NCBI GenBank assembly: GCA_965656315.1
Contig: CBFHKC010000001.1
Coordinates: 62,001-126,000, forward strand
Reading direction: 5' to 3'
Source of the DNA: UBA10364 sp965656315
Lineage (GTDB): Bacteria; Bacteroidota; Bacteroidia; Flavobacteriales; Schleiferiaceae
DNA length: 64,000 nucleotides
The position numbers and the translations under genes are program-made. How positions within the stretch are numbered: position 1 is the first letter of the stretch; each line of letters begins with the position of its first letter. Under the pieces are notes generated by a model. The model worked only from the letters and a program-made list of their open reading frames with translations, was not told the DNA's origin and did no database searches. Positions 8,676 to 16,633 of the stretch are shown here, in pieces.

Positions 8676-9599
8676 ATGAAAAATTCACCATTGTTTTACG
8701 GCAAAGTCCTTCTCTTCGGAGAGTATGGGATTATCAAGGACAGTATGGGGCTTTCTATACCGCACACGTACTACAAGGGTGCCTTCCAGTTTTCTGACCA
8801 ATTCTCTACTGAGCAATCAACCTCTAACGGACATTTACGACAGTACCTCGCTTACCTTAAAAGTGACGACGCTCCTTGTCGCTTCGATTTTAAGGCCTTT
8901 GAAAACGAACTTGAGAACGGCTTATTCTTTGATTCATCGATACCTCAAGGGTTTGGGGTCGGGTCGTCTGGTGCTTTAGTGGCTGCTATCTATGACCGTT
9001 ATTGCGTGGAAAAAATTTCTGCAGAACCTCAGCGTCCTGAAGACATCAAAGAACTTAAACGCATCTTCAGCTGGATGGAGAGTTACTTTCATGGAAAAAG
9101 CAGCGGTATAGATCCAACCATTTGCTACCTAGGACTTCCGTTATTGATCAAAAGCAAGGACCAACTCGGAACCGTTTCACTCCCTTCAACAAGCACAGGA
9201 AAAGGAGCTGTTTTCTTACTCAACAGTGGATCCCCTGGAGAGACTCAGCCTATGGTTGAGATTTTCATGGAGAAGCTCAAGGAAGACGGTTTCAGAAACA
9301 TGCTCAAAGATCAGTTTGTAAAATACAACGATGCGTGTATCAAAGCCTTTGTAAAAGGTGATACCTCTCCCCTGTTCACGAACCTCAAGAAATTGAGCTC
9401 ATTAGTACTCGACTACTTCGACCCTATGATTCCTTCTGGCTTCCATGAACTCTGGAAAGAAGGTCTTGAAACAGAAGAATACTTCCTCAAACTCTGTGGT
9501 TCAGGAGGTGGTGGCTTTGTCATGGGCTTCACAAGAGACTATGAAGCAGTGAAAGATAAATTCCAAAGCTTCGCCCCAGAGGTAGTGTATAAGTTTTGA
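8676..9599 (+). CDS. Mevalonate kinase-type GHMP kinase
   Basis: A 307-residue GHMP-superfamily kinase, most likely mevalonate kinase. Visible: N-terminal GKVLLFGEYGI (motif 1), glycine-rich GFGVGSSGALVAAI (motif 2, about residues 88-103), GKSSGIDPT, and the C-terminal motif 3 LCGSGGGGFVMGF. Its place directly after mvaD supports mevalonate or phosphomevalonate as substrate; flavobacterial genomes commonly carry this pair. The stop overlaps the TTG start of the next gene, so translation is probably coupled. The choice between mevalonate and phosphomevalonate kinase cannot be settled from sequence by eye. Confidence 0.85.
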   Translation: MKNSPLFYGKVLLFGEYGIIKDSMGLSIPHTYYKGAFQFSDQFSTEQSTSNGHLRQYLAYLKSDDAPCRFDFKAFENELENGLFFDSSIPQGFGVGSSGALVAAIYDRYCVEKISAEPQRPEDIKELKRIFSWMESYFHGKSSGIDPTICYLGLPLLIKSKDQLGTVSLPSTSTGKGAVFLLNSGSPGETQPMVEIFMEKLKEDGFRNMLKDQFVKYNDACIKAFVKGDTSPLFTNLKKLSSLVLDYFDPMIPSGFHELWKEGLETEEYFLKLCGSGGGGFVMGFTRDYEAVKDKFQSFAPEVVYKF

Positions 9600-10471
9600 G
9601 AACACTTAGCCGCAGAAGACTTCGCTTTTTAAAGGTTCTTGCCCTGCTTAGCCAAATTCGTTGGTACAATATTCTATTACTTATTTTTGGCCAGTATCTT
9701 ACTGCAATATTTGTATTTGCCTTACCCGATCAGCGCGTGAAGGCACTATTAGATGGTCAAATGCACATGGTCATTTGGGCCTCTGCATTGATCCTTTCGT
9801 TTGGCTTTCTAACGAACAGCTTTTATGACTTAGAAGCGGACACCATTAACAGACCAAAACAAACCGCGTTTGAGCGCCTGGTCAGTAAGGCAACAAGTTT
9901 CAGAATAGCACTATTACTACTTACCTGTGGTCTGCTACTATCCTTCACAGTGAGCATTCGAGCCTTCCTTTTCTTTGTGGCGTATGCAGCCGGACTATGG
10001 TTCTACTCGCATAAACTACGTAAAATACCGATCATAGGGCATATGAGTGCCGCAGTACTAGGGATGCTTCCATTCTTCGGGATTTCCGTGTATCATCATT
10101 ATCTAAGTCTACACACCTTAGCCTTTGGCTCATTATTAGGTGTTACGCTGTTTTCTAGAGAACTTCTAAAAGACCTTATGATGTATAAAGGCGATATGAT
10201 CGCAGGGCGACCGACTGCTGTAAGTGAGTTTGGCCTAGACCGGACACGCTTCGCACTGCTGATTAGTAATTCAATCGCTTGGCTTCCCGCTTTCTTCACC
10301 AAAGGACTATTCTCTCATGAAGCAGAGATAGGTATTGTTCTGATTTTAGCTCTGTTGACGATCTCTAATCTCACGACCTTACGCTCGACAGAGCTTCGCG
10401 CTCTACGATGGGCACATTTGGGCTATAAAATAGTACTGATTATAGGCGTTTTGACGATACCCTTCCTCTAG
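9596..10471 (+). CDS. UbiA-family prenyltransferase
   Basis: Integral membrane prenyltransferase of 291 aa with about eight hydrophobic segments. The first aspartate-rich motif is present as NSFYDLEADTINRP, and the second region as ELLKDLMMYKGD. UbiA enzymes attach polyprenyl chains to quinone head groups or glycerol phosphates. Flavobacterial homologues next to mevalonate genes are often annotated as geranylgeranylglycerol-phosphate geranylgeranyltransferase; that substrate is unproven here. The start is TTG at 9596, overlapping the upstream stop; no ATG occurs before about residue 56, inside the fold. Context fits, since the upstream genes make the isoprenoid donor. It ends one base from the convergent gene. 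Confidence 0.8.
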   Translation: MRTLSRRRLRFLKVLALLSQIRWYNILLLIFGQYLTAIFVFALPDQRVKALLDGQMHMVIWASALILSFGFLTNSFYDLEADTINRPKQTAFERLVSKATSFRIALLLLTCGLLLSFTVSIRAFLFFVAYAAGLWFYSHKLRKIPIIGHMSAAVLGMLPFFGISVYHHYLSLHTLAFGSLLGVTLFSRELLKDLMMYKGDMIAGRPTAVSEFGLDRTRFALLISNSIAWLPAFFTKGLFSHEAEIGIVLILALLTISNLTTLRSTELRALRWAHLGYKIVLIIGVLTIPFL

Positions 10472-10472
10472 T

Positions 10473-12686
10473 CTAGCGAAGCAACTGTAAAGTACCTTCA
10501 CGGATCGCTATCTCATCAAACGGTAGATGCGCAATCAATCGATAGGAATAGACGCCTATTGGAAGTTCCTTACCTCTGAAGGTACCGTCCCAACATTCGT
10601 TCTCGTCGTTTGTCGCAAATACTTCGTTGCCCCATCGGTCAAAAACTTGGAAGGTATACCCTTCAAATCCTACTCCTTTAATTTCGAAACATTCATTATA
10701 ACCATCACCATCTGGAGTGAAAGCTCCCGGAATGTATAGGTAGAAATCCGTTTCTACAGCAACAGTGAGCGTGATGCTATCAATACAACCAAAATCACTG
10801 GAAACTACCTGTATCACCTCATAGTCACCTGGTCGCGCAAAATCGTATTCAAATTCAGGTCCAGTTAATGTCGTAGAATCGACATACCAGGTCCAGCTCA
10901 CTTCGTTTGAAGCTTTCTCTGAGAAGAATACGCGCAACGGCACGTATGGATCATTCATATAGGTAAACCCAGCTCTAGGGGTCGGCATATTGATCGCCAA
11001 TGCACTATCGATAAGAAGCATTGAACATCCATCCGCGATTGAAAACTCATAATAAGAAGAGTCCTGATACGGCAGCACGGTTCGCGGATTATTCGATGCA
11101 AGATTGTCCGTCCATACAAAGGCAAGCGGTGAACGCCCTCCATAATACACCGGCGCTATGATCGCACTATCTCCGGGACAAACTCTAACCGTGTCCGCCT
11201 CATAGACCATAGGAGTGTAGTTGCTGACGAACAACTCCTTACTAAGCATGATAGAGTCGCCACATTCGTCCTTTAGTACAAAATGAAAAACAGTATCACC
11301 TTGAACTTCAACATACCTAGAGTAGGCTATGGAGCTATCGCCTAACCAATATCCAGAGTGAGATCCTTCAAAGGAGTTCACAAGTATGGAAAGTTCTACA
11401 CTATCTCCCGGACAAGAAACTGAATCTGAAGCAATATTCTTTGTTAGCTCCGCTTCAAGAGTGTCCTTGTCGCGTATGAGGTAATTCAATCGGGTTACCG
11501 GATAATTGTAACAATCGGTAAACACATAATCCTGCACGATCACTAGTGTGTCGATTCCTTCAGCGACATTGTCATCGTATACGTAGAAAACTAAAGTATC
11601 TGCCTTTACACCTGGTGCAAGCGTTATGGTATCAGGTATCGTACTGTAGTCGACGCCTTCAACAGCATTTCCCTCTGTTTTTATTGGGATTTTCATTTCA
11701 ATCCCTAGGTTTGAACTACGGGAAAACACGATCTCATTTCTGTTACACCCCTCGACGAGTAAGCTGTCGTTGAATGAGTTCCCCATATTTGTACTATCGC
11801 TAATCGTAATCACAGGGCCTTTGAGAGATTTCTCTTCTAGAAATACCGCCGAAGTATAGGCGTTGTCTACAACGTTACAGAGTTTTAATCGGATGGTATA
11901 CCATCCACCACATTGTACTTCCGCTTTTGCTGTGAATTTGTCGGTGTAGCCGTCCAATGTGGTAATTGCACGACCTGGACTCGACTGGTTGAAATATGCG
12001 CTATGTGCCACATAATTTGGGTTCGAAGAAGTACAGTTAGACGCAGATCCACTGCCTGTAGGACTTCCTCCGTTAATGGTATTTACGGCAATAGGGGTCG
12101 TAGTACCAGGTATCGTCGCAATATTTCGAACTATGGTTTGACCTAGTGGAGCTGTCGTTCCGTTGATGTACGAGCCCTCTAAAAAGAAGCCAAAAACGTC
12201 GTTATAATTTGAACAGGTAAAGCCATCATACTCGAAACTACCAAAGACATAGTTAAATGCAATGGAGTCGCTTTGTGCAATAAAGCTGAACTCTATTTCT
12301 ACCATGTCATACATGGTTCCACTTGTGCCTAACTGTGTAAGTACTGAGGACAATTCTGTATCGGTAAACGATACGTTGTTCCCAGTAGGACCAGGTGCCG
12401 TTTGAAGTACAGCATCGGCATCGGTTGCTGCTACCATGACTATTCCAGACTGGATAGGAAAATTGGCATTATTCGCCTGGAAATAACCTATCTGATCGTT
12501 ATCCGCTTGCGTCAGAGGAAGTCCATTCTGACCCATATTAAATATCGAAAGCGTAGAGTCTACTAAAATGTTGGACGCCATCCAGTAGGGGTCATTATAA
12601 TTCCCCGCAGAACTAACTGTCATACTCGGCTGCGCAAACAGTCCTAGCGTGGAAAGGAAGAAGAATACAGACAGAATTTTTCGCAT
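10473..12686 (-). CDS. Secreted choice-of-anchor L protein with PKD-like domain and T9SS type B sorting domain
   Basis: A 737-residue exported protein. Residues 1-18 are a signal peptide (MRKILSVFFFLSTLGLFAQ). Residues about 20-290 match the choice-of-anchor L pattern, with VFGSFEYDGFTCSNYNDVFG and GGWYTIRLKLCNVVDNAY. The middle contains beta-rich repeats, then a PKD-like segment near 570-650 (FARPGDYEVIQVVSSDFGC). The C-terminal about 85 residues are the gliding-motility-associated/T9SS type B sorting domain (IPGAFTPDGDGYNECFEI, DRWGNEVF, YSYRLIA). It is probably exported by the T9SS, whose SprA channel is encoded in this window, and displayed or released at the surface. Ligand and role are unknown. 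It is a single gene, convergent with the UbiA gene and divergent from the peptidase gene. Confidence 0.88.
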   Translation of the reverse strand: MRKILSVFFFLSTLGLFAQPSMTVSSAGNYNDPYWMASNILVDSTLSIFNMGQNGLPLTQADNDQIGYFQANNANFPIQSGIVMVAATDADAVLQTAPGPTGNNVSFTDTELSSVLTQLGTSGTMYDMVEIEFSFIAQSDSIAFNYVFGSFEYDGFTCSNYNDVFGFFLEGSYINGTTAPLGQTIVRNIATIPGTTTPIAVNTINGGSPTGSGSASNCTSSNPNYVAHSAYFNQSSPGRAITTLDGYTDKFTAKAEVQCGGWYTIRLKLCNVVDNAYTSAVFLEEKSLKGPVITISDSTNMGNSFNDSLLVEGCNRNEIVFSRSSNLGIEMKIPIKTEGNAVEGVDYSTIPDTITLAPGVKADTLVFYVYDDNVAEGIDTLVIVQDYVFTDCYNYPVTRLNYLIRDKDTLEAELTKNIASDSVSCPGDSVELSILVNSFEGSHSGYWLGDSSIAYSRYVEVQGDTVFHFVLKDECGDSIMLSKELFVSNYTPMVYEADTVRVCPGDSAIIAPVYYGGRSPLAFVWTDNLASNNPRTVLPYQDSSYYEFSIADGCSMLLIDSALAINMPTPRAGFTYMNDPYVPLRVFFSEKASNEVSWTWYVDSTTLTGPEFEYDFARPGDYEVIQVVSSDFGCIDSITLTVAVETDFYLYIPGAFTPDGDGYNECFEIKGVGFEGYTFQVFDRWGNEVFATNDENECWDGTFRGKELPIGVYSYRLIAHLPFDEIAIREGTLQLLR

Positions 12687-12738
12687 GCTTCGAAGATAGA
12701 AAAATAAAGGTTTATTCTCTAGACAATCCGACAGCCCT

Positions 12739-12746
12739 TAACTTTG
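12739..12746 (+). promoter_or_regulatory. Putative Bacteroidota -7 element for the M20 peptidase gene
   Basis: TAACTTTG, a full TAnnTTTG match, ends 28 bases before the chosen ATG and lies in the 88-base divergent region between the T9SS type B gene and the peptidase gene. Confidence 0.5.
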
Positions 12747-12774
12747 AGCGAACACGAAAAAATTGAACCCAAAT

Positions 12775-14157
12775 ATGTTACCGAAAGATTTTATTAATGC
12801 GAATAAAGAGCGCCTTCTAGAAGAGCTTTTCGAGCTTCTCAGAATCCCTTCTATTTCTGCAGACCCGGCCTACAGTAAAGATGTTGCTGCCTGCGCCGAT
12901 GCGATCGCAGGACATATGAACAAACTTGGCTTAGACCAGGTGGAAATCTTCCCTACGGCAGGTCATCCCATTGTTTACGGAGAATGCCTCGTGGACCCTG
13001 CTCTACCAACTGTTTTAGTTTATGGTCACTACGATGTTCAGCCTGCAGATCCTATCGAGTTGTGGGATGCAGACCCGTTTGAGCCCATTATTAAAACCAC
13101 TGACATTCATCCTGAAGGCGCGATTTTCGCCCGTGGAGCCTGTGACGACAAGGGTCAAATGTTTATGCATTTAAAAGCTTTTGAAATTATGAAGGCACAA
13201 GGAAAAATTCCTTGTAACGTAAAATTCATGATTGAAGGTGAGGAAGAAGTGGGTTCTATGAATCTGGAGCCTTTCATCAAAGAGCACAAAGAGAAATTGG
13301 CCTGTGACACCATTCTGATTTCAGACACCGGAATGATTGCAAACGACACCCCATCAATCACCACAGGTCTTCGCGGCTTGAGTTATGTGGAAGTAGAAGT
13401 TACTGGTCCTAACCGCGATTTACATAGTGGCCTTTACGGAGGAGCCGTTGCCAATCCTTTGAACATCCTATCACAAATGATCGCAAGCCTTCACAACGAA
13501 AAAGGCGAAATCACCGTGGAAGGATTTTATGATGGCGTTGAAATTGTTTCAGACCAGGAACGTGCATTAATGGCTAAAGCGCCATTTAGTCAAGCTGCAT
13601 TCAACGACAGCATTAAAATTTCTGCTGAACAAGGAGAACAAGGCTACTCTACACCGGAGCGCACCTCTATTCGTCCAACTCTGGACGTCAATGGGATTTG
13701 GGGAGGATACATCGGCGAAGGAGCAAAAACAGTAATTCCATCCAAAGCTTACGCGAAGATTTCGATGCGACTCGTTCCTGGACAACTTCCAGATGATATT
13801 ACCGAGAAGTTCATCAAGCACTTTAAAGCTATCGCACCAAAAAGTGTACAGGTGAAAGTAACTCCGCATCACGGAGGTCTTCCTTACGTTACACACACCA
13901 CCAATCCTGCGTACCAGGCCGCTTCGAAAGCGTATGAAACGACTTTTGGCAAGCCAGCCTTGCCGGTACGTAGTGGAGGATCCATTCCTATTGTTGCTCT
14001 TTTCGAGCAAGTTCTCGGTGCGAAGAGCATTCTAATGGGATTCGGCTTGGACTCGGATGCTATCCACAGTCCTAACGAGCACTATGGAGTATTTAACTAC
14101 TTCAAGGGGATTGAAACAATTCCTTATTTCTACGCTAACTACGCGGAGCAACACTAA
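12775..14157 (+). CDS. M20 family dipeptidase/carboxypeptidase
   Basis: Cytoplasmic-looking zinc aminoacylase-type peptidase (460 aa from this ATG). Metal ligands and catalytic residues are visible: His and Asp in VLVYGHYDVQPAD, the bridging acid in FARGACDDKGQ, Glu-Glu in MIEGEEEVGS, Asp in ISDTGM, and a C-terminal His in DAIHSPNEHYG. The dimerisation (lid) domain sits between about residues 190 and 350 (DLHSGLYGGAVANP). An in-frame TTG at 12763 is possible, but ATG 12775 fits the promoter better. No signal peptide is seen. It resembles the bacterial CNDP/PepV-like group of dipeptidases; the substrate is not predictable. A strong terminator follows. Confidence 0.9.
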   Translation: MLPKDFINANKERLLEELFELLRIPSISADPAYSKDVAACADAIAGHMNKLGLDQVEIFPTAGHPIVYGECLVDPALPTVLVYGHYDVQPADPIELWDADPFEPIIKTTDIHPEGAIFARGACDDKGQMFMHLKAFEIMKAQGKIPCNVKFMIEGEEEVGSMNLEPFIKEHKEKLACDTILISDTGMIANDTPSITTGLRGLSYVEVEVTGPNRDLHSGLYGGAVANPLNILSQMIASLHNEKGEITVEGFYDGVEIVSDQERALMAKAPFSQAAFNDSIKISAEQGEQGYSTPERTSIRPTLDVNGIWGGYIGEGAKTVIPSKAYAKISMRLVPGQLPDDITEKFIKHFKAIAPKSVQVKVTPHHGGLPYVTHTTNPAYQAASKAYETTFGKPALPVRSGGSIPIVALFEQVLGAKSILMGFGLDSDAIHSPNEHYGVFNYFKGIETIPYFYANYAEQH

Positions 14158-14175
14158 ACTCAAAATCGGTCCACT

Positions 14176-14210
14176 AAAAAAGCCACCTCTTTGAAAGAGG
14201 TGGCTTTTTC
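14176..14210. terminator. Bidirectional intrinsic terminator
   Basis: A perfect inverted repeat (GCCACCTCTT paired with AAGAGGTGGC at 14182-14204, three-base loop) flanked by A-runs on the left and T-runs on the right. It can therefore stop transcripts from both sides. It lies between the convergent M20 peptidase and phosphate transporter genes. Confidence 0.9.
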
Positions 14211-14229
14211 TTTGCTCACTACACAGGTA

Positions 14230-16560
14230 TTACTTGGTCAAATGCTTTTTGACAAAGTCATTGTGCACCCTATATACAGCTTCAGCATGCTCTACGAGTT
14301 GAATTAGATCTAAGATGATCGACACTTGCAATCGAGCCAATCTATTGCTCACTTCATTCTGCGTAAAGTGCGAAACTTCAGCATGAAGCGTACGCTCAAA
14401 TTTTTCACGGAGTTTGCGCGTTTTGTCGCCTAGTTGACCACTACTCTCGTCGCGGTCTGCTAAAATCTGACGACGGACATCATCGATAAAACGCTTTATC
14501 TCGTCTTCTGAGTCGATAATAAAATCGAGGTACTCACTACGCGGCACTCCACCAAAGTTTGTGATGTGGTTCAAACAATTTGACGCGAGACGATTTGCAA
14601 CCTTATACACATCTAGAATGCTTTGATGTGCTTGTATTTGCAACTGAGCATACGTGATTTGATCCTCCACTGAGAAGCTTTCTACTGGACGAAATGCCTT
14701 CTTGAGATTCTTCTCTAAACGCTTTTCATCTGCCACCAAACGCTTGGTACTCTCTAATAAAATATCCTTATTCGACCCCACTAAAGAACGCATGCTCAGG
14801 GTGACCATCTTATCGAGATTTCTAAGGTTGGCAGCAATCTCTGTTTTGTGCACCTCAAATTGCTCTGATAAGGCAGGTTTTAATTCCTCTGCATCTTCTT
14901 CTAACGTCTTTTCCGCATCGGTCTTCTTGAAGTTTATGTGGGATCTGATAAGCGTAACTGCTGCGATAATCACCACTAGGATTACCCCAATCTTTCCACC
15001 GTAAAACATGATCAAGCCAAAAGTCGCACTTGCAACAAAGGCGATGACTGCTGTCATTACCCATCCGNNNNNNNNNNNNNNNNNNNNNNNNNNNNNNNNN
15101 NNNNNNNNNNNNNNNNNNNNNNNNNNNNNNNNNNNNNNNNNNNNNNNNNNNNNNNNNNNNNNNNNNCCTATTACCTGCAATACACCAGCTACTCGATATA
15201 CGGCGCTTTCCATACCCCAAGCACGATCCGCGAGTGAAGTACCCATAGCTACCATGAAGCTCACATAGGTGGTCGATAGTGGCAGCTTAAGAGATGTGGC
15301 ATATGCGATTAAGATAGATGCCGTCATCAGGTTAACTGAAGCACGTAATAAATCGAAACTCGCCGACTCATCTTTCATGGTTGCGCGATCATGTGCAAAT
15401 CGGGCATTTAATCGATCTACGTTATTCTGACCTAAGAAATACCCCAACCCACGGCCAATACCCAAGAAAACTCCAACGATTCCCCTGGACAGGGCGTTTG
15501 ATTTAAATCGTTCCTCACCTTCTCCTTGACGGGCCAGCTTCACCTCCGTCTGACTAACATTCCTTGCCTTCTTAGATGTCCATAGGGTAGCAACCATGAT
15601 GATACCTGCGCTCATTAACATGTACAGCGGGGCTTTTGCCTTCTCTCCTAAAATATCCATGAAGAAGGCGTCTGCCGGCAGGTTTGATGCGCCCCAAGCT
15701 TGTAAGCTTTGAAATCCTGCTACGGTAACTCCTATAAAATTCACTAAATCATTTCCGGCAAAGGCCATAGCAAGTGAGAATGTACCTGCTAAAACGATAA
15801 ATTTTAACGGATTAAACGCAAGGAAGCGCGACAATAAGAAAGTAATAAATGACCATGAGACCACACTTACACCGATGATGGTATAGGTATTGGCTTTGAT
15901 CCACTCACGAATTTCCAGTGAGATAAACGATGCCCCCTTGAGTCCCTTGATTAAAAGGAAATACGTAATGGCCGTAATCGCTATACCACTGAAAACTGCT
16001 CCGTATTTCTTGAGTCCCTTCTCTAAATCGAATGTAAATAAAAGGCGTGTTATGAATTGGACAAAAGCCCCTGTAGAAAAGGCTACGAGCACGCTTAAGA
16101 AAATCCCTAAAATGATTTTTGTAGCCGTACTAAAGTTGATGAATTTGGTAAATTCAACATCGAGTCCTTGTTGCCAACTGTAGAGTAAACCGATAATAAA
16201 ACCAGATCCTAATAGCTCAAAAACGATAGATACTGTGGTAGATGTGGGAAGCCCTATGCTGTTGTAAAAATCAAGCAGGATGATATCTGTTAACATCACT
16301 GCTACAAAAATGAGCATGATATTATCGAAGGTGAAAAAGCTTGGAATGAATACCCCTTTTCGAGCCACTTCCATCATACCTTCAGAGGATACAGCACCAG
16401 CAATCACGCCTATTGAGGCGATTATGAGAATCGTTTTAAACGAAGCTACCTTAGAGCCAATCGCCGAGTTCAAGAAATTTGCTGCGTCGTTACTCACACC
16501 CACCGTTAAATCGATGATAGCGAGTAGAAACAAAACAAATACTAGAATTTCATACCACAT
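14230..16560 (-). CDS. Inorganic phosphate transporter (Pit family) with C-terminal PhoU-like domain
   Basis: Large Pit-type (PiT) permease: 776 codons including 33 ambiguous ones from a 99-base N run. The N-terminal signature VGVSNDAANFLNSAIGSK and the internal repeat AGNDLVNFIGVTVAG mark the two PiT repeats; there are ten or more hydrophobic segments. The C-terminal about 200 residues are helical and hydrophilic (NLRNLDKMVTLSMRSLVGSN), like PhoU-type regulatory domains found on Bacteroidota Pit proteins. The N run falls exactly where relatives have a VIGGW-like sequence, and the flanks join to give that motif if the Ns are removed, so the true length is probably 743. Likely role: cation-coupled phosphate uptake with a fused regulatory domain. 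Confidence 0.88.
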   Translation of the reverse strand: MWYEILVFVLFLLAIIDLTVGVSNDAANFLNSAIGSKVASFKTILIIASIGVIAGAVSSEGMMEVARKGVFIPSFFTFDNIMLIFVAVMLTDIILLDFYNSIGLPTSTTVSIVFELLGSGFIIGLLYSWQQGLDVEFTKFINFSTATKIILGIFLSVLVAFSTGAFVQFITRLLFTFDLEKGLKKYGAVFSGIAITAITYFLLIKGLKGASFISLEIREWIKANTYTIIGVSVVSWSFITFLLSRFLAFNPLKFIVLAGTFSLAMAFAGNDLVNFIGVTVAGFQSLQAWGASNLPADAFFMDILGEKAKAPLYMLMSAGIIMVATLWTSKKARNVSQTEVKLARQGEGEERFKSNALSRGIVGVFLGIGRGLGYFLGQNNVDRLNARFAHDRATMKDESASFDLLRASVNLMTASILIAYATSLKLPLSTTYVSFMVAMGTSLADRAWGMESAVYRVAGVLQVIXXXXXXXXXXXXXXXXXXXXXXXXXXXXXXXXXXGWVMTAVIAFVASATFGLIMFYGGKIGVILVVIIAAVTLIRSHINFKKTDAEKTLEEDAEELKPALSEQFEVHKTEIAANLRNLDKMVTLSMRSLVGSNKDILLESTKRLVADEKRLEKNLKKAFRPVESFSVEDQITYAQLQIQAHQSILDVYKVANRLASNCLNHITNFGGVPRSEYLDFIIDSEDEIKRFIDDVRRQILADRDESSGQLGDKTRKLREKFERTLHAEVSHFTQNEVSNRLARLQVSIILDLIQLVEHAEAVYRVHNDFVKKHLTK
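15068..15166. other. Assembly gap (99 N) inside the phosphate transporter gene
   Basis: A run of 99 unknown bases. The reading frame is kept across it. If the Ns are deleted, the left and right flanks form ATA GGC GGA TGG on the minus strand, reading I-G-G-W in frame, as expected for the family. The gap is therefore probably a scaffolding placeholder with no missing sequence. Confidence 0.85.
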
Positions 16561-16579
16561 AGCGGGGAATTTTAAGGGG

Positions 16580-16587
16580 CAAAAATA
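16580..16587 (-). promoter_or_regulatory. Putative Bacteroidota -7 element for the phosphate transporter gene
   Basis: Minus-strand TATTTTTG, a full TAnnTTTG match, 19 bases upstream of the transporter ATG in the 73-base divergent region. Confidence 0.45.
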
Positions 16588-16621
16588 ACCTCTTATGACC
16601 GTTCCACTGAGAAGTTAAGGT

Positions 16622-16629
16622 TAAATTTG
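16622..16629 (+). promoter_or_regulatory. Putative Bacteroidota -7 element abutting the YyaL-like gene start
   Basis: TAAATTTG, a full TAnnTTTG match, ends only four bases before the ATG at 16634. If used, transcription would begin at or next to the start codon, giving a leaderless mRNA. Confidence 0.4.
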
Positions 16630-16633
16630 GATT

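Noticed and set aside
14855..15268. Frames spanning the N run in other frames
   Set aside because: The unknown bases cannot contain stops, so open frames there are meaningless.
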